Origin: Alkalihalobacillus sp. YIM B00296
Lineage (GTDB): Bacteria; Bacillota; Bacilli; Bacillales; Fictibacillaceae
DNA length: 64,000 nt
Direction: 5' to 3'
Assembly (NCBI RefSeq): GCF_020179385.1
Contig: NZ_JAIBLJ010000006.1
Coordinates: forward strand, 82,433 to 146,432
The first letter of the stretch is position 1, and every line of letters starts with the position of its first letter. A program made the translations under genes and the position numbers. Positions 45,645 to 57,442 of this stretch are shown in pieces. Under the pieces are notes generated by a model, which saw only the letters and a list, made by a program, of their open reading frames with translations, was not told where the DNA came from and did no database searches.

Positions 45645-46976
45645 ATGCCAGAACTCGATAGCGCTATACTCAGTCGTTTGTTGACAAGTTTGACTCTAGG
45701 ATTTCATATCATATTTGCGACCCTCGGTGTCGGGGTTCCGTTATTGATCAGCGGGGCAGAATGGATCGGGATCAGAAGGAAGGACGATCATTACCGGTTG
45801 CTTGCCAGACGTTGGACAAGAGGGTTCGTAGTGACGGTTGCCGTCGGGGTTGTCACGGGGACTTGCATTGGTTTGCAGCTCTCCTTGCTCTGGCCGAGTT
45901 TTATGGAAGTCGCTGGACAGGTGATCGGACTGCCGTTATTCTTGGAGACGTTTGCCTTTTTCTTTGAAGCGATTTTCTTAGGTATTTATCTGTATACCTG
46001 GGACAGGTTCAAAAACCCATATTTCCATTGGCTGATCTCTGTACCTGTGGTGATTGGTTCAACATTATCAGCTTTTTTCATATCCACTGTCAATGCGTTC
46101 ATGAACGCACCTAAAGGTTTCAAGCTGGAAAATGGGAAAATTATTGAAATCCAACCTTTGATTGCAATGTTCAACCCAGCTACACCGACTAAGGCTACTC
46201 ACGTCATTTCATCCGCTTATCTGACTTCGGCATTTGTTTTGGCGGCGATCACAGCCTTTATGATTTTGAAGAAAGGGAACAATGAGTACTATAAAAAAGC
46301 CTTGCATTTCACCATGGTATCAGGATTCGTATTTGCGATTTCAACTGCCATAATCGGAGATTTTTCTGGTAAGTATTTAGCTGAATATCAACCCGAGAAA
46401 TTAGCAGCTGCAGAGTGGCACTTTGAAACAGAGGAAGGAGCGGACCTAATTGTCGGGGGGATATTGGACGAGAATGGAGAAGTGAAGTATGCATTAAGGA
46501 TGCCGAATTTCTTGAGTATCCTTGCCCATGGGAATCCAAATGCAGAGGTCATTGGTTTAGAAGAGTTTCCTGCGGAAGAGACAGCACCGCTCTTCATTCA
46601 TTATCTGTTCGATTTGATGGTCGGTATCGGAATGTTTCTTGTTGCTTTATCGGCGCAATATCTCTGGTCATATAAGAGGAAAAAGGGGAATCCCTATTCC
46701 AAATATTTGCTGATGCTGATTGTCGCGTCAGGTCCGCTCGCTATGCTAGCCATCGAATTTGGTTGGATATTCTCTGAAGTCGGACGGCAACCGTGGATCT
46801 TATGGCATGTGATGGAGACGACAGATGGAGCGACCACGAGTGAACACGTCGGATCAATGTTCCTATTATTCTTCGGCCTTTATGTCGTCCTGGGATGGAT
46901 ATGTACAGCGGTACTGCTGAAAATGTTCAGGGGTAACCCGGCAGAAACTGAATTTGAAGAAATGGATCAGCGGTGA
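45645..46976 (+). CDS. Cytochrome bd-type quinol oxidase subunit I (YthA/CioA-like)
   Basis: A 443-residue CydA-family subunit. His ligands are expected in TSLTLGFHIIFATLG and later segments; EIFLGIYLYTWDRF and VGRQPWILWHVMET (GRQPW motif) are conserved. The short periplasmic Q-loop and length fit the YthA/CIO group rather than long-loop CydA. Start ATG at 45645 behind AGGGGGAT. It reduces O2 with menaquinol at the membrane and is encoded with subunit II. The Rex site predicts induction at low oxygen. Confidence 0.92.
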   Translation: MPELDSAILSRLLTSLTLGFHIIFATLGVGVPLLISGAEWIGIRRKDDHYRLLARRWTRGFVVTVAVGVVTGTCIGLQLSLLWPSFMEVAGQVIGLPLFLETFAFFFEAIFLGIYLYTWDRFKNPYFHWLISVPVVIGSTLSAFFISTVNAFMNAPKGFKLENGKIIEIQPLIAMFNPATPTKATHVISSAYLTSAFVLAAITAFMILKKGNNEYYKKALHFTMVSGFVFAISTAIIGDFSGKYLAEYQPEKLAAAEWHFETEEGADLIVGGILDENGEVKYALRMPNFLSILAHGNPNAEVIGLEEFPAEETAPLFIHYLFDLMVGIGMFLVALSAQYLWSYKRKKGNPYSKYLLMLIVASGPLAMLAIEFGWIFSEVGRQPWILWHVMETTDGATTSEHVGSMFLLFFGLYVVLGWICTAVLLKMFRGNPAETEFEEMDQR

Positions 46977-46987
46977 GGAGGGATTGA

Positions 46988-48007
46988 ATGGAGATACAAT
47001 TAATAGGGATCACGGTGCTTTGGATTTTCCTTTATGGATATCTGATTGTTGCCTCGATTGATTTTGGAGCAGGATTCTTTGCTTATTATGGTAAAATTAC
47101 GAAACAGGATCATATCATCAACTCGATTATCAGTCGTTATCTATCTCCTGTTTGGGAGGTTACGAATGTTTTCTTCGTGTTCTTTTTCGTCGGGTTGGTT
47201 GGCTTTTTCCCAAGCACAGCCTATTATTATGGGACCGCACTGTTGGTGCCGGGAAGCATCGCGTTGGTTCTGCTTGCCATCAGAGGATCGTTTTATGCAT
47301 TCGGAAACTATGGAGTCAAGGAAAGTAATGTCTATACCTTTCTATACGGGGCTACAGGATTATTGATTCCAGCATCGTTATCTACAGCCCTCACCATTTC
47401 AGAAGGCGGTTTCATTTCAGAAGAAGAAGGGACAGTCGTATTCCTAGTAAAAGAATTGTTTACAAGCTTTTATTCATGGTCCGTCGTGTTCCTGGCCATT
47501 GTAAGTGTTTTGTACATCAGTGCGATGTTCCTCTGTTTCTACGCTGATAAAGCGAAGGACTGGCCTGCCCTTGAAATCGTAAGGAAGTTCGCCCTTTTTT
47601 GGAGCCCGCCGACAATCCTTGCAAGCTTTCTGGTGTTTTTAGCTTTACGTGCTCATAACCTTGAGCATTTCAATAACATGCTCGATTATTCATACATGTT
47701 CATCCTCTCATTTATTTGCTTTAACATAGCTGTATGGTTGGTTTATAGGAATAAGCGTTATGGTACGGCATTCATTTTCGTCATGCTGCAGTTCTTTTTC
47801 GCATTCTTCGGTTACGGGGTTTCCCATTTACCTTACATTTTGTATCCATATATTACGCTGGAAACTGGTTTTACGAATGAAACGATGGGGATTGCCCTGG
47901 TCATCGCCTTCATTGCTGGATTATTCTTATTGATTCCTTCGTTGATTTTATTGATGAGAATGTTTTTGTTTGATGCGAATTATGTGCAGGGAAATCGAGA
48001 AAAATAA
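46988..48007 (+). CDS. Cytochrome bd-type quinol oxidase subunit II (YthB/CydB-like)
   Basis: A 339-residue CydB-family protein with about eight to nine membrane segments and the N-terminal GYLIVASIDFGAGFFAYYGK conserved in this group. It starts 11 bases after subunit I, behind GAGGAGGG. No cydCD genes follow, as expected for ythAB. Confidence 0.9.
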   Translation: MEIQLIGITVLWIFLYGYLIVASIDFGAGFFAYYGKITKQDHIINSIISRYLSPVWEVTNVFFVFFFVGLVGFFPSTAYYYGTALLVPGSIALVLLAIRGSFYAFGNYGVKESNVYTFLYGATGLLIPASLSTALTISEGGFISEEEGTVVFLVKELFTSFYSWSVVFLAIVSVLYISAMFLCFYADKAKDWPALEIVRKFALFWSPPTILASFLVFLALRAHNLEHFNNMLDYSYMFILSFICFNIAVWLVYRNKRYGTAFIFVMLQFFFAFFGYGVSHLPYILYPYITLETGFTNETMGIALVIAFIAGLFLLIPSLILLMRMFLFDANYVQGNREK

Positions 48008-48065
48008 TCTGAAAATATGGTACAATGTGGTGAGATGAACGTATAGGCCAAATGGAGGAATGATT

Positions 48066-48728
48066 GTGAAGAAGCAATTTGCTGTAATTGGGTTGGGTCG
48101 ATTCGGGGGAAGCATATGCCGTTCATTAAGCAATAATGATATGGAAGTACTCGCAATTGACATTGATGAAGATCGAGTCAATGAATTTTCTTCGATCGCT
48201 ACCCATGCTGTCATAGCGGATACGACAGATGAAAGTGTCCTTAAAAGCTTAGGTATAAGGAATTTCGATCATGTTATTGTCGCAATTGGTGACAATATCC
48301 AGGCAAGTATCCTCACCACCTTGATTTTAAAAGAGCTAGGGGTTTCGCATATCACTGTAAAAGCTCAAAATGATTACCATGAAAAAGTAGTCCGTAAGAT
48401 CGGGGCTGATCGCATCGTCCATCCAGAACGCGATATGGGGCAAAGGATCGCGCATAATATCATGTCCAACAACGTACTGGATTACTTGGAATTGTCTGAT
48501 GAGCATAGCATCGTCGAATTAATCGCAAGCGGGAAGATGCATGACAAGACCTTGATCGAATTGGATATCCGTGCAAACTACGGGTGTAACGTCGTTGCGA
48601 TCAAGCGTGATGAGGAAATCATCGTATCACCCCAAGCGACCCAAACGATCGTAAAAGGTGATATTTTGATCGTTATTGGAGCGGATAACGACGTCAATCG
48701 TCTAGAGAAAAAATTATTGATGGATTGA
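48066..48728 (+). CDS. ktrC: Ktr potassium channel regulatory subunit
   Basis: A 220-residue RCK protein (YkqB). The nucleotide-binding Rossmann motif is FAVIGLGRFGGS, followed by DIDEDRVNEFSSIATHAVIA and a C-terminal TrkA_C domain. It gates the KtrB/KtrD channel in response to ATP/ADP and c-di-AMP. I choose GTG at 48066, 7 bases after GGAGG; the ATG at 48060 is too close to that site. Convergent with rnjA, as in B. subtilis. Confidence 0.95.
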   Translation: MKKQFAVIGLGRFGGSICRSLSNNDMEVLAIDIDEDRVNEFSSIATHAVIADTTDESVLKSLGIRNFDHVIVAIGDNIQASILTTLILKELGVSHITVKAQNDYHEKVVRKIGADRIVHPERDMGQRIAHNIMSNNVLDYLELSDEHSIVELIASGKMHDKTLIELDIRANYGCNVVAIKRDEEIIVSPQATQTIVKGDILIVIGADNDVNRLEKKLLMD

Positions 48729-48732
48729 ACAG

Positions 48733-48766
48733 AAGGGACTGACCATTTGCGTCAGTCCTTTTGAAT
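48733..48766 (+). terminator. ktrC terminator
   Basis: AAGGGACTGAC pairs with GTCAGTCCTT (one bulge) then TTTT-rich sequence. Confidence 0.8.
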
Positions 48767-48771
48767 TGGAA

Positions 48772-48804
48772 TTAAAAAAGAGTGATCCGCGATTGGATCA
48801 CTCT
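48772..48804 (-). terminator. rnjA terminator (minus strand)
   Basis: GAGTGATCC (48780-48788) pairs with GGATCACTC (48795-48803); on the minus strand TTTTTT follows. Confidence 0.88.
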
Positions 48805-48812
48805 CCTGAATG

Positions 48813-50480
48813 TTAAATTTCCATGATAATCGGTAAGATCATCGGGCGACGCTTTGTTTTCTCATATAAGAAAGGAGCAAGTACGTCAGTGATTTCATTT
48901 TTGATTTCAGACCATTGTGTCGTTCTACGCTCCATCATGCCATGCAAGTGTTTGGACAGGATACCTTGAGCATCATTGATCAAGTCCTCGGATTCACGCA
49001 TATAAACAAATCCGCGTGATATGATGTCAGGTCCTGATACAATTCTGAACTCCTTCATATTGATGCTTACCACGACTACGACCAGACCTTCTTCGGACAG
49101 GATTTTCCTATCCCGTAAAACGATGTTTCCGATATCACCAATTCCGTTTCCATCAACATATACAGAACCGGATGGGATTTTCCCAGCAATAGATGCCTCT
49201 TTTTCACTTAACGCCAGGACTTCTCCATTGTCCATGATGAAGCAGTTCTTCTCTTCAACCTCACAATCGATAGCAAGTTTTGTATGCATTTTCAACATAC
49301 GGAATTCACCGTGGATCGGCATGAAGTATTTCGGCTTCATTAAGCGGAGCATAAGTTTTTGTTCTTGTTGGCCTCCGTGTCCTGACGTATGGATGTCATT
49401 CAATGAACCTGCGATGACATTCGCACCTGCACGATGCAGTCGGTTGATGATACGGCTGACACTTAATGTATTCCCCGGAATAGGGGAAGATGAGAAAACG
49501 ACTGTGTCACCAGGGATAATTTGAATCTGACGGTGTGTGCCATTAGCAATCCTGGATAATGCCGCCATTGGTTCACCCTGGCTTCCTGTACAAAGAATCG
49601 TCACTTCGCTATCTGGAAGGCGATTGATCTGGTTCGCTTCGATGAATGTATCCTTCGGTGCACGGATATAGCCAAGCTCTTGGCCGATTGAAATTGCCGA
49701 ATCCATGCTTCGTCCGAAAACGGCTACTTTCCGGTCGTACTGGATTGATGCTTCGACAACTTGTTGTAGACGGTGAATGTTCGAAGCGAATGTAGCGAAG
49801 ATGATCCGTCCTTCTTCTTTTCGGAAAATATCCTGGATGCTTTCTCCTACACGGCTTTCAGACATTGTAAATCCAGGCACCTCACTGTTTGTACTGTCTG
49901 AAAGAAGACAAAGGACACCTTCTTGGCCGATTTGGGCCATTTTGTTTAGGTTTGCTGCCTCTCCGACAGGAGTGAAGTCGAATTTGAAATCTCCTGTATG
50001 CACGATGTTTCCAGGTGGTGTTTTGACGACGATTCCATAAGAGTCAGGGATGGAATGAGTCGTTCTGAAAAACGTTACAGATGTTTTTCGGAACTTGATG
50101 ATATCGTCTTCTTGAATTTCGTGTAATTTGGCTCTGCGAAGAAGGCCATGTTCCTCCAACTTGTTCTTGATCAATCCGAGGGCAAGTTTCCCGCCATATA
50201 TCGGGATGTTGATCTGGCGAAGCAGATAAGGGATTCCTCCGATGTGGTCCTCATGTCCGTGAGTAATGAATAATCCTTTGATCTTATCTACATTTTTCAC
50301 CAGGTATGTGTAATCCGGAATGACGTAATCGATTCCTAGCAGTTCATCTTCAGGGAATTTTATCCCTGCATCCACAAGGATGATTTCATCTTGAAACTGG
50401 ATACCATACGTGTTTTTACCGATTTCGTCCAGTCCGCCTAGCGCGAACACTGCTGTTTGGTGATTTTTTACGAATTTCAT
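48813..50480 (-). CDS. rnjA: Ribonuclease J1
   Basis: A 555-residue metallo-beta-lactamase/beta-CASP ribonuclease (YkqC) with both endo- and 5'-3' exonucleolytic activity in mRNA decay. Zinc motif HGHEDHIGG at 74-82, later DFKFDFTP and [10 protein letters not shown] with PIHGEFRML. The length is standard. It follows rpoY by three bases on the minus strand, the conserved rpoY-rnjA pair of Bacilli. Confidence 0.97.
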   Translation of the reverse strand: MKFVKNHQTAVFALGGLDEIGKNTYGIQFQDEIILVDAGIKFPEDELLGIDYVIPDYTYLVKNVDKIKGLFITHGHEDHIGGIPYLLRQINIPIYGGKLALGLIKNKLEEHGLLRRAKLHEIQEDDIIKFRKTSVTFFRTTHSIPDSYGIVVKTPPGNIVHTGDFKFDFTPVGEAANLNKMAQIGQEGVLCLLSDSTNSEVPGFTMSESRVGESIQDIFRKEEGRIIFATFASNIHRLQQVVEASIQYDRKVAVFGRSMDSAISIGQELGYIRAPKDTFIEANQINRLPDSEVTILCTGSQGEPMAALSRIANGTHRQIQIIPGDTVVFSSSPIPGNTLSVSRIINRLHRAGANVIAGSLNDIHTSGHGGQQEQKLMLRLMKPKYFMPIHGEFRMLKMHTKLAIDCEVEEKNCFIMDNGEVLALSEKEASIAGKIPSGSVYVDGNGIGDIGNIVLRDRKILSEEGLVVVVVSINMKEFRIVSGPDIISRGFVYMRESEDLINDAQGILSKHLHGMMERRTTQWSEIKNEITDVLAPFLYEKTKRRPMILPIIMEI

Positions 50481-50483
50481 GTG

Positions 50484-50693
50484 CTATCTTGTCTCCAATT
50501 CAAAATCTTCAGATTGTTGCTCATATTCCAGGTGAGATCCTGATATTTCCTGAACGAATTCGATATTATACTTCCGATCTGCTAGAAATGAACGTACTGC
50601 TTGTACGGAGTCTGCTTCAACATAGAGGCTTTTCGTTTCTTCACGGACGGTTACCTCTTGAAGGTTCTCCTGATAAAATACTTTGTAAATCAT
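50484..50693 (-). CDS. rpoY: RNA polymerase epsilon subunit
   Basis: A 69-residue protein (YkzG) beginning MIYKVFYQENLQEVTVREET with YVEADSVQAVRSFL, the conserved signature of the small epsilon subunit of Firmicute RNA polymerase. Cotranscribed with rnjA. ATG follows AAGGAGAG. Confidence 0.95.
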   Translation of the reverse strand: MIYKVFYQENLQEVTVREETKSLYVEADSVQAVRSFLADRKYNIEFVQEISGSHLEYEQQSEDFELETR

Positions 50694-51133
50694 ACTTAAC
50701 TCTCCTTACCGTTTTCAATTAGAAGCATCTTCGTTTATTATAAATGAATTCTATATGTTTTTCATGTTTTTTTGATTCGATCATTCAATTAGGAGAAGGT
50801 GCCTATGTAAAAAAGGTATCTGAATACATAAGATACCAAATTAATTCCTTTAAAACAAATATGGTAAACATCAAAAGTTCGGTATACGTTGTTTTATACC
50901 GAATAAGTCTCTCCAGTTATGCTTGATCTGATCTCTCAATTTCCTTAACATTATCTGTCTCTCCTTTCAGACCTTGAATTGGATATCCGGATGTGCTCAT
51001 AAGCAGCTCCAACCAAATTTTCCATCTGTGGTGTTATACTTAGTATGGAAACAGAAGCACTTAATTTTTCGAGGTAATTAGTGGTATAGGTTTGAAGCAG
51101 GGATATATTGGCTACAAGAAAAAGGTGAGAAAG
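50694..51133. other. Intergenic region between rpoY and DMT permease
   Basis: No gene is supported; a 60-codon open frame on the plus strand lacks a credible ribosome binding site. Two small hairpins are visible: GGTATCT/AGATACC at about 50814-50838 and GGTATAC/TATACC at about 50881-50900. They may be regulatory or chance in AT-rich DNA. The rpoY-rnjA promoter must lie near 50720-50760. Confidence 0.4.
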
Positions 51134-52066
51134 ATGAAATTATATGCTGCATTGATTACCCTAAGCTTGATCTGGGGAATGTCTTTCTATTTTATCAAGG
51201 TCCTTGTCGGAGACTTGGGACCTTGGGGGATCGTGTTCGTAAGATGTTCCTTAGGGGCTTTGACATTATTGTTCATTCTTCTTTTGCAGAGAAAATGGTT
51301 CTCCTTAAAAGCACTTCCATGGAGATCACTCTTGTTAGTCGGTTTCCTGAATGCGCTCATTCCATGGGGATTGATCGCAATAAGTGAGACGAGGATTTCA
51401 AGCAGTATGGCATCGATTGTCAACGCCACGACACCGATATGGACGAGTGTCATCGGGGTATTGTTGTTTTCAATTTCACTAAAATTAAAACAATGGCTTG
51501 GTGTTTTGGTCGGTTTCATTGGCATATTGATTTTGATCGATTTGAACGTGACACAGTTGTTCCATCAAGATCTCATCGGGATGGGGACGATGATTGTTGC
51601 TACACTTTGTTATGGCTATGTGTCCCAGTTTACCAAGAGACATTTGCAGCGGATCAGTGTTATGATGATATCGTTGTTCACCTTGATTTCAGGGGCAATA
51701 GGAAGTCTGGTGATCATGGGTGTGACTGGATCATTTTTCAGTTTTGAGCATGCAGTGTCATGGAGCTCTGTGGGTTCGATGGTTGGGCTTGGTGTGTTCG
51801 GTTCGGGTTTAGCGTATTTGTTATTTTATTATATGATACAAGAGGGAAGTGCTGAATTTGCTACGTTTGTTACCTACCTTGTCCCGATCACTGCAATGTT
51901 CTGGGGATGGTTCTTATTGGATGAACACATACCAGTACATGCAATCGCAGGGCTGGTATTGATTTTAGCAGGAGTATATCTCTCGACAAGAAAAACCGTC
52001 AAGGATCAGCCTGTTGCAGCTAGTGCAATAAACAGCAAGAGTAAAGGGGTATTGTATGAAAAATAA
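51134..52066 (+). CDS. EamA/DMT superfamily transporter
   Basis: A 310-residue drug/metabolite transporter with ten predicted helices in two EamA repeats (LIWGMSFYFIKVLV; VNATTPIWTSVIGVLLF; TYLVPITAMFWGWFLLDE). Start ATG at 51134 after AAAAGGTGAG. It probably exports amino acids or other metabolites; the substrate is unknown. The 3' end overlaps the next gene by 11 bases. Confidence 0.88.
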   Translation: MKLYAALITLSLIWGMSFYFIKVLVGDLGPWGIVFVRCSLGALTLLFILLLQRKWFSLKALPWRSLLLVGFLNALIPWGLIAISETRISSSMASIVNATTPIWTSVIGVLLFSISLKLKQWLGVLVGFIGILILIDLNVTQLFHQDLIGMGTMIVATLCYGYVSQFTKRHLQRISVMMISLFTLISGAIGSLVIMGVTGSFFSFEHAVSWSSVGSMVGLGVFGSGLAYLLFYYMIQEGSAEFATFVTYLVPITAMFWGWFLLDEHIPVHAIAGLVLILAGVYLSTRKTVKDQPVAASAINSKSKGVLYEK

Positions 52067-52835
52067 AATTGTTTTTTTTGATATAGACGGCACATTATTA
52101 GACGATCAAAAGAGGATACCTGCAAGTACAAAGCTTGCCATAAAGGAACTGCAGGAGCGACAGGTACCGATTGTGATTGCAACGGGCCGAGCACCCTTCA
52201 TGTTCCACTATTTACTTGAAGAGCTTAGTATCAATGGATTCGTTAGCTTCAACGGCCAGTATGTTTGCTACGAAAATCAAAGCATTTATGAAAATCCGCT
52301 TGAAGAGAAGTTCTTACATGAATTGGTTCTCAGGTCTAAGGAACACGATCATCCGATGGTATTTTTGAATACTGAAACAGGCAGAACCACGCATAACTCG
52401 CATCCGCATGTCCAAAAATCCATGGACGACCTGAAATTAGTGCACCCTGAGCATGACCCGGAATTTTACAGGGGCCGTTCAATATACCAAGCATTGCTGT
52501 ACTGTGAGAAAGGCGAAAAAGAAACACTATATCGGAATATGTACAGTGACTTCAACTTCATAAGATGGCACCAATACTCAATGGACGTATTACCGAAAAG
52601 AGGATCGAAAGCGATCGGGATCGGAAAGATGATTGCCCATCTCGGTTATCATCAAGAAGATGTTATTGCTTTCGGTGATGGCTTGAACGATCTTGAAATG
52701 TTAGAATTCGCCGGAACAGGCATTGCAATGGGGAATGGTAAAAAAGCAGCCAAGCAATCTGCAGATTTCGTGACGCGATCAGTAGATGACGATGGAATAC
52801 AGCATGGATTGAGGAAGGTCGGACTAATAAGATAA
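52056..52835 (+). CDS. HAD superfamily Cof-type phosphatase (YkrA-like)
   Basis: A 259-residue IIB HAD hydrolase: motif I FFDIDGTLLDD with the nucleophile Asp9, motif II ATGR, Lys in RGSKAIGIGKM, and motif IV GDGLNDLEML. It dephosphorylates small phosphometabolites; the natural substrate is unknown. It overlaps the DMT gene. In B. subtilis ykrA lies between rpoY and def, as here. Confidence 0.9.
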   Translation: MKNKIVFFDIDGTLLDDQKRIPASTKLAIKELQERQVPIVIATGRAPFMFHYLLEELSINGFVSFNGQYVCYENQSIYENPLEEKFLHELVLRSKEHDHPMVFLNTETGRTTHNSHPHVQKSMDDLKLVHPEHDPEFYRGRSIYQALLYCEKGEKETLYRNMYSDFNFIRWHQYSMDVLPKRGSKAIGIGKMIAHLGYHQEDVIAFGDGLNDLEMLEFAGTGIAMGNGKKAAKQSADFVTRSVDDDGIQHGLRKVGLIR

Positions 52836-52840
52836 AATGT

Positions 52841-52890
52841 AAAAGGCAGATCCGGTACATCGTTTAGACGATGCAGGATCCGCCTTTTTC
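52841..52890 (+). terminator. Terminator after HAD gene
   Basis: AAAAGGCAGATCC pairs with GGATCCGCCTTTTT (one mismatch), with a nested CATCGT/ACGATG stem. Confidence 0.85.
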
Positions 52891-52952
52891 TTTAGGGTGA
52901 GTACAACTCAGGCAAGGTCTTCACCAAGGCGTGGCAAAGCCCGAGTTTTCTT

Positions 52953-53168
52953 TAAGAGATAAGAAGCATATAATTTTCGTTCGATGAATGAATGTATAGC
53001 TCTAACTCCAACCACTTAGATCACTTCAGTCCTCCTGTGGCGGTAGACACATTGATTTAGACTGAAGGGTTTACCCGCACAGAACCGAACCTTGTTTGTT
53101 TGGTTCGAGCCTCCTCATCAGACTTCCAGTGCCTTCATGGCTGATCAGGGCTTCTGTGCTTTTCTTTA
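52953..53168 (-). repeat. Dispersed hairpin repeat, copy 3 (long form, inverted)
   Basis: Minus-strand orientation of copy 2, including the loop insert with CGAACCAAACAAACAAGG and GTTCGGTTCTGTG. Read on the minus strand, it begins TAAAGAAAAGC, and this TAA is the stop codon of def. Confidence 0.85.
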
Positions 53169-53717
53169 CCTTCCGATTGAGATCCCACCAGGTCTTTCAA
53201 ATGGATCTTCTTTATTAATATGGTCATAGAACATGACACCGTTTAAATGATCGATTTCATGCTGGAAAACGATCGATGGAAGACCTTTCAGGCGAAGCTC
53301 TATTTCCTTACCTTCAATGTCGAATGCTTTTACTTTCACCTTATAGTTACGGGGGACAAAACCTGGAACGTCGCGATCAACAGACAGACAACCTTCGCCA
53401 CCTTCTAAGTATGATTTTTGAACCGAATGGCTCATAATACGAGGATTGAACAATGCATAATCATATAATTGACCATCTTCATCCTCAACCAAAACGGCGA
53501 TCATCCGTTTGCTTACTCCGATTTGCGGTGCGGCAAGGCCAATACCCGGACGGAGATTATATTTTAAACTCAGCTCCGGATCTTGACTGTTAACTAGAAA
53601 TTCGTGCATTTTTTGTAATGTATCTTTATCCTCTTCAGAAGGAGGCATAGCGACATTTTCAGCACGTTCGCGAAGGATCGGATTCCCTTCTCTGACAACA
53701 TCCTCCATTGTGATCAT
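53166..53717 (-). CDS. def: Peptide deformylase
   Basis: A 183-residue PDF (YkrB type) removing formyl from nascent N-termini. All three motifs are present: [16 protein letters not shown], and [15 protein letters not shown] with the metal-binding HExxH. The stop codon coincides with the edge of repeat copy 3, so the last residues may have been altered by the repeat. Confidence 0.96.
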   Translation of the reverse strand: MITMEDVVREGNPILRERAENVAMPPSEEDKDTLQKMHEFLVNSQDPELSLKYNLRPGIGLAAPQIGVSKRMIAVLVEDEDGQLYDYALFNPRIMSHSVQKSYLEGGEGCLSVDRDVPGFVPRNYKVKVKAFDIEGKEIELRLKGLPSIVFQHEIDHLNGVMFYDHINKEDPFERPGGISIGR

Positions 53718-53951
53718 ATATTCAACTCCTTAATCTTGCTGATTGATTCATTTGTAACGAGCATAAAAAGCATTGTGATTATTTTAACATAAGTTCTTTT
53801 TTAAAAGAATATGTACCTTGTGATGTTCTTGTTCTAAATCGATTGAACTGGTCATAATTTACTAATAAGTTTGTCCAGTATAATTTATCTTGTATAGGTT
53901 TCAGGAAACGTATATCATAAATAACTAGAGAGAAAGGGGTAGGGGGGAGCT

Positions 53952-54629
53952 ATGTTGTACGGCAAGAAATATTTGTTTTTCGCAAGTTTTTGCATTTTGA
54001 TTATAGCTGCTTCAGGCTGTACGATCGGTGAATCACCGGCCGAAAAAATGTATGAGCATCTGGAACAAACCGTTTCTTTGGAATCCGGGTTTGCTGAAGT
54101 GCAAGAGCCGCTTATTGAGGCAGAACAAAAAGAACAAAAACTTTTCAATGAGATGCTGGGAATGAGCATGAAAGAAATAGATCAGATAAAGAAGTTGGCT
54201 GATAAAGCGATCGGGATAGCTGATTCCAGGAAGGAATTGATCAATAAAGAAAAAGAAAGCATTGATTCAGCCTATGAAGAATTCAAATCAGTAAATCGTT
54301 TAGTGGATGAAATCGATGAAAAGGCATTGAAGACAAAAGCGGATGAACTCGTTGAAACAATGGAGAAACGCCATGAAAGCTACGGTGAATTGCACGAAGT
54401 CTATATGGAAGCGCTAAACATGGATCGTGAATTGTATAAGATGATGAAAAAAGAGGATTTAGCGATCGAGGATTTGAAATCACATACTGAAGACCTTAAC
54501 AAAAAATATGAGGAAGTACTAAAGTCGCAAGACACGTTCAATAATTTAACTGATCAATACAATGAAAAGAAGAAGGCATTTTATAAGGAAGCAGGCTTCA
54601 GTACGACCGATAAGAAAGAAGCTTCATAA
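53952..54629 (+). CDS. YkyA-like cell-wall binding lipoprotein
   Basis: A 225-residue lipoprotein. Signal peptide with lipobox AASGC, then an almost entirely helical, highly charged body (EKMYEHLEQTVSLESGF; KTKADELVETMEKRHESYGE) expected to form coiled coils. This matches YkyA, which lies upstream of pdhA in B. subtilis. Function unknown. ATG follows GTAGGGGGGAGCT. Confidence 0.88.
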   Translation: MLYGKKYLFFASFCILIIAASGCTIGESPAEKMYEHLEQTVSLESGFAEVQEPLIEAEQKEQKLFNEMLGMSMKEIDQIKKLADKAIGIADSRKELINKEKESIDSAYEEFKSVNRLVDEIDEKALKTKADELVETMEKRHESYGELHEVYMEALNMDRELYKMMKKEDLAIEDLKSHTEDLNKKYEEVLKSQDTFNNLTDQYNEKKKAFYKEAGFSTTDKKEAS

Positions 54630-54685
54630 ATTCTTCACACTAAGAACAAGGATTTCTTTACCTTTAACCAACTGAAAACCAAGTA

Positions 54686-54728
54686 CAACAAGCTGGCCGG
54701 TTTCGATGGTCAGCTTGTTGTTTTATTT
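54686..54728 (+). terminator. ykyA terminator
   Basis: CAACAAGCTGGCC pairs with GGTCAGCTTGTTG (one G-U) followed by TTTTATTT. Confidence 0.88.
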
Positions 54729-54732
54729 CAAA

Positions 54733-54886
54733 AGATAAGAAAGTATAAAAATTTTTTCGATGAAGGAATGTCTAGCTCCAACGTCCAACCACCTGGATCA
54801 CTTCAGTCCTCTTGCGGCGGCTACAGCCTCCTCGTTGGACTTCCAGTGACCTCGTGGTTGATCAGGGTGTTTCGCTTTTCTTAATA
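54733..54886 (-). repeat. Dispersed hairpin repeat, copy 4 (short form, inverted)
   Basis: Minus-strand orientation; carries TGTCTAGCTCCAACGTCCAA, GGATCACTTCAGTCC, GGACTTCCAGTGACC and GCTTTTCTT. It lacks the loop insert of copies 2 and 3. It follows the ykyA terminator. Confidence 0.85.
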
Positions 54887-56405
<1,519 letters not shown>

Positions 56406-56408
56406 GCG

Positions 56409-57386
56409 ATGGCCCAAATGACGATGATTCAAGCGATCACTGATGCGATGCGCATTGAACTTAAAAATGATGAAAATGTTCTGATCTTCGGGGAAGATGT
56501 CGGTCAAAATGGCGGCGTATTCCGTGCTACTGAAGGTCTTCAGAAAGAATTCGGGGAAGATCGCGTCTTTGATACCCCGCTTGCAGAGTCAGGGATTGGT
56601 GGTCTTTCAATCGGTCTAGCCTTGCAAGGATACCGACCTGTACCTGAGATCCAATTCTTTGGATTCGTCTATGAAGCGATGGATGCGATTTCTGGTCAAA
56701 TGGCGCGTTTGAGATACCGTTCAGGTGGTGTCTATCATGCACCGATTACGATTCGTTCTCCCTTCGGCGGGGGCGTCAAAACACCAGAACTGCACGCAGA
56801 CAGCCTTGAAGGTCTTATGGCACAGCAACCAGGCTTGAAGGTCATAATCCCTTCAACTCCTTATGATGCAAAAGGTCTTTTGATTTCTGCAATCCGTGAT
56901 AATGACCCGGTTATTTTCTTAGAGCATATGAAACTATATCGTTCTTTCAGAGATGAAGTCCCTGAAGAAGAGTATACAGTGGAAATTGGAAAAGCAGACG
57001 TAAAGCGTGAAGGAAAAGATATCACGATCATCACTTATGGTGCTATGGTCCATTCTTCTCTTAAAGCTGCGGAGGAGTTGGAGAAAGAGGACATCCAGGC
57101 AGAAGTGATCGATTTGCGTACTGTAAGCCCGATTGATATTGACACGATTATCGAATCTGTCAATAAAACTGGTCGTGCAATTGTCGTTCAAGAAGCACAG
57201 AAGCAAGCTGGTATTGCTGCAAGCGTCGTAGCAGAAATCAACGACAGAGCGATCCTATCTTTGGAAGCACCAGTTCTGCGTGTAACTGCGCCGGATACAG
57301 TATTCCCATTCTCTGCTGCTGAAGATGTGTGGCTTCCGGATTACAAAGATATCATGGAAAAGGCGAAGCAAGTAATCAACTTTTAA
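56409..57386 (+). CDS. pdhB: Pyruvate dehydrogenase E1 beta subunit
   Basis: A 325-residue transketolase-like beta subunit ([46 protein letters not shown]). It pairs with PdhA to bind thiamine diphosphate at the interface. Starts four bases after the pdhA stop. Confidence 0.97.
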   Translation: MAQMTMIQAITDAMRIELKNDENVLIFGEDVGQNGGVFRATEGLQKEFGEDRVFDTPLAESGIGGLSIGLALQGYRPVPEIQFFGFVYEAMDAISGQMARLRYRSGGVYHAPITIRSPFGGGVKTPELHADSLEGLMAQQPGLKVIIPSTPYDAKGLLISAIRDNDPVIFLEHMKLYRSFRDEVPEEEYTVEIGKADVKREGKDITIITYGAMVHSSLKAAEELEKEDIQAEVIDLRTVSPIDIDTIIESVNKTGRAIVVQEAQKQAGIAASVVAEINDRAILSLEAPVLRVTAPDTVFPFSAAEDVWLPDYKDIMEKAKQVINF

Positions 57387-57442
57387 TAGTACGTAAGAAC
57401 ACTCCAAATTCACTATATAGAAAACACAAGGAGGCGAATCCT

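Noticed and set aside
50744-50926. 60-codon open frame upstream of the DMT permease
   Set aside because: No Shine-Dalgarno sequence, unremarkable composition, and it overlaps two small hairpins.
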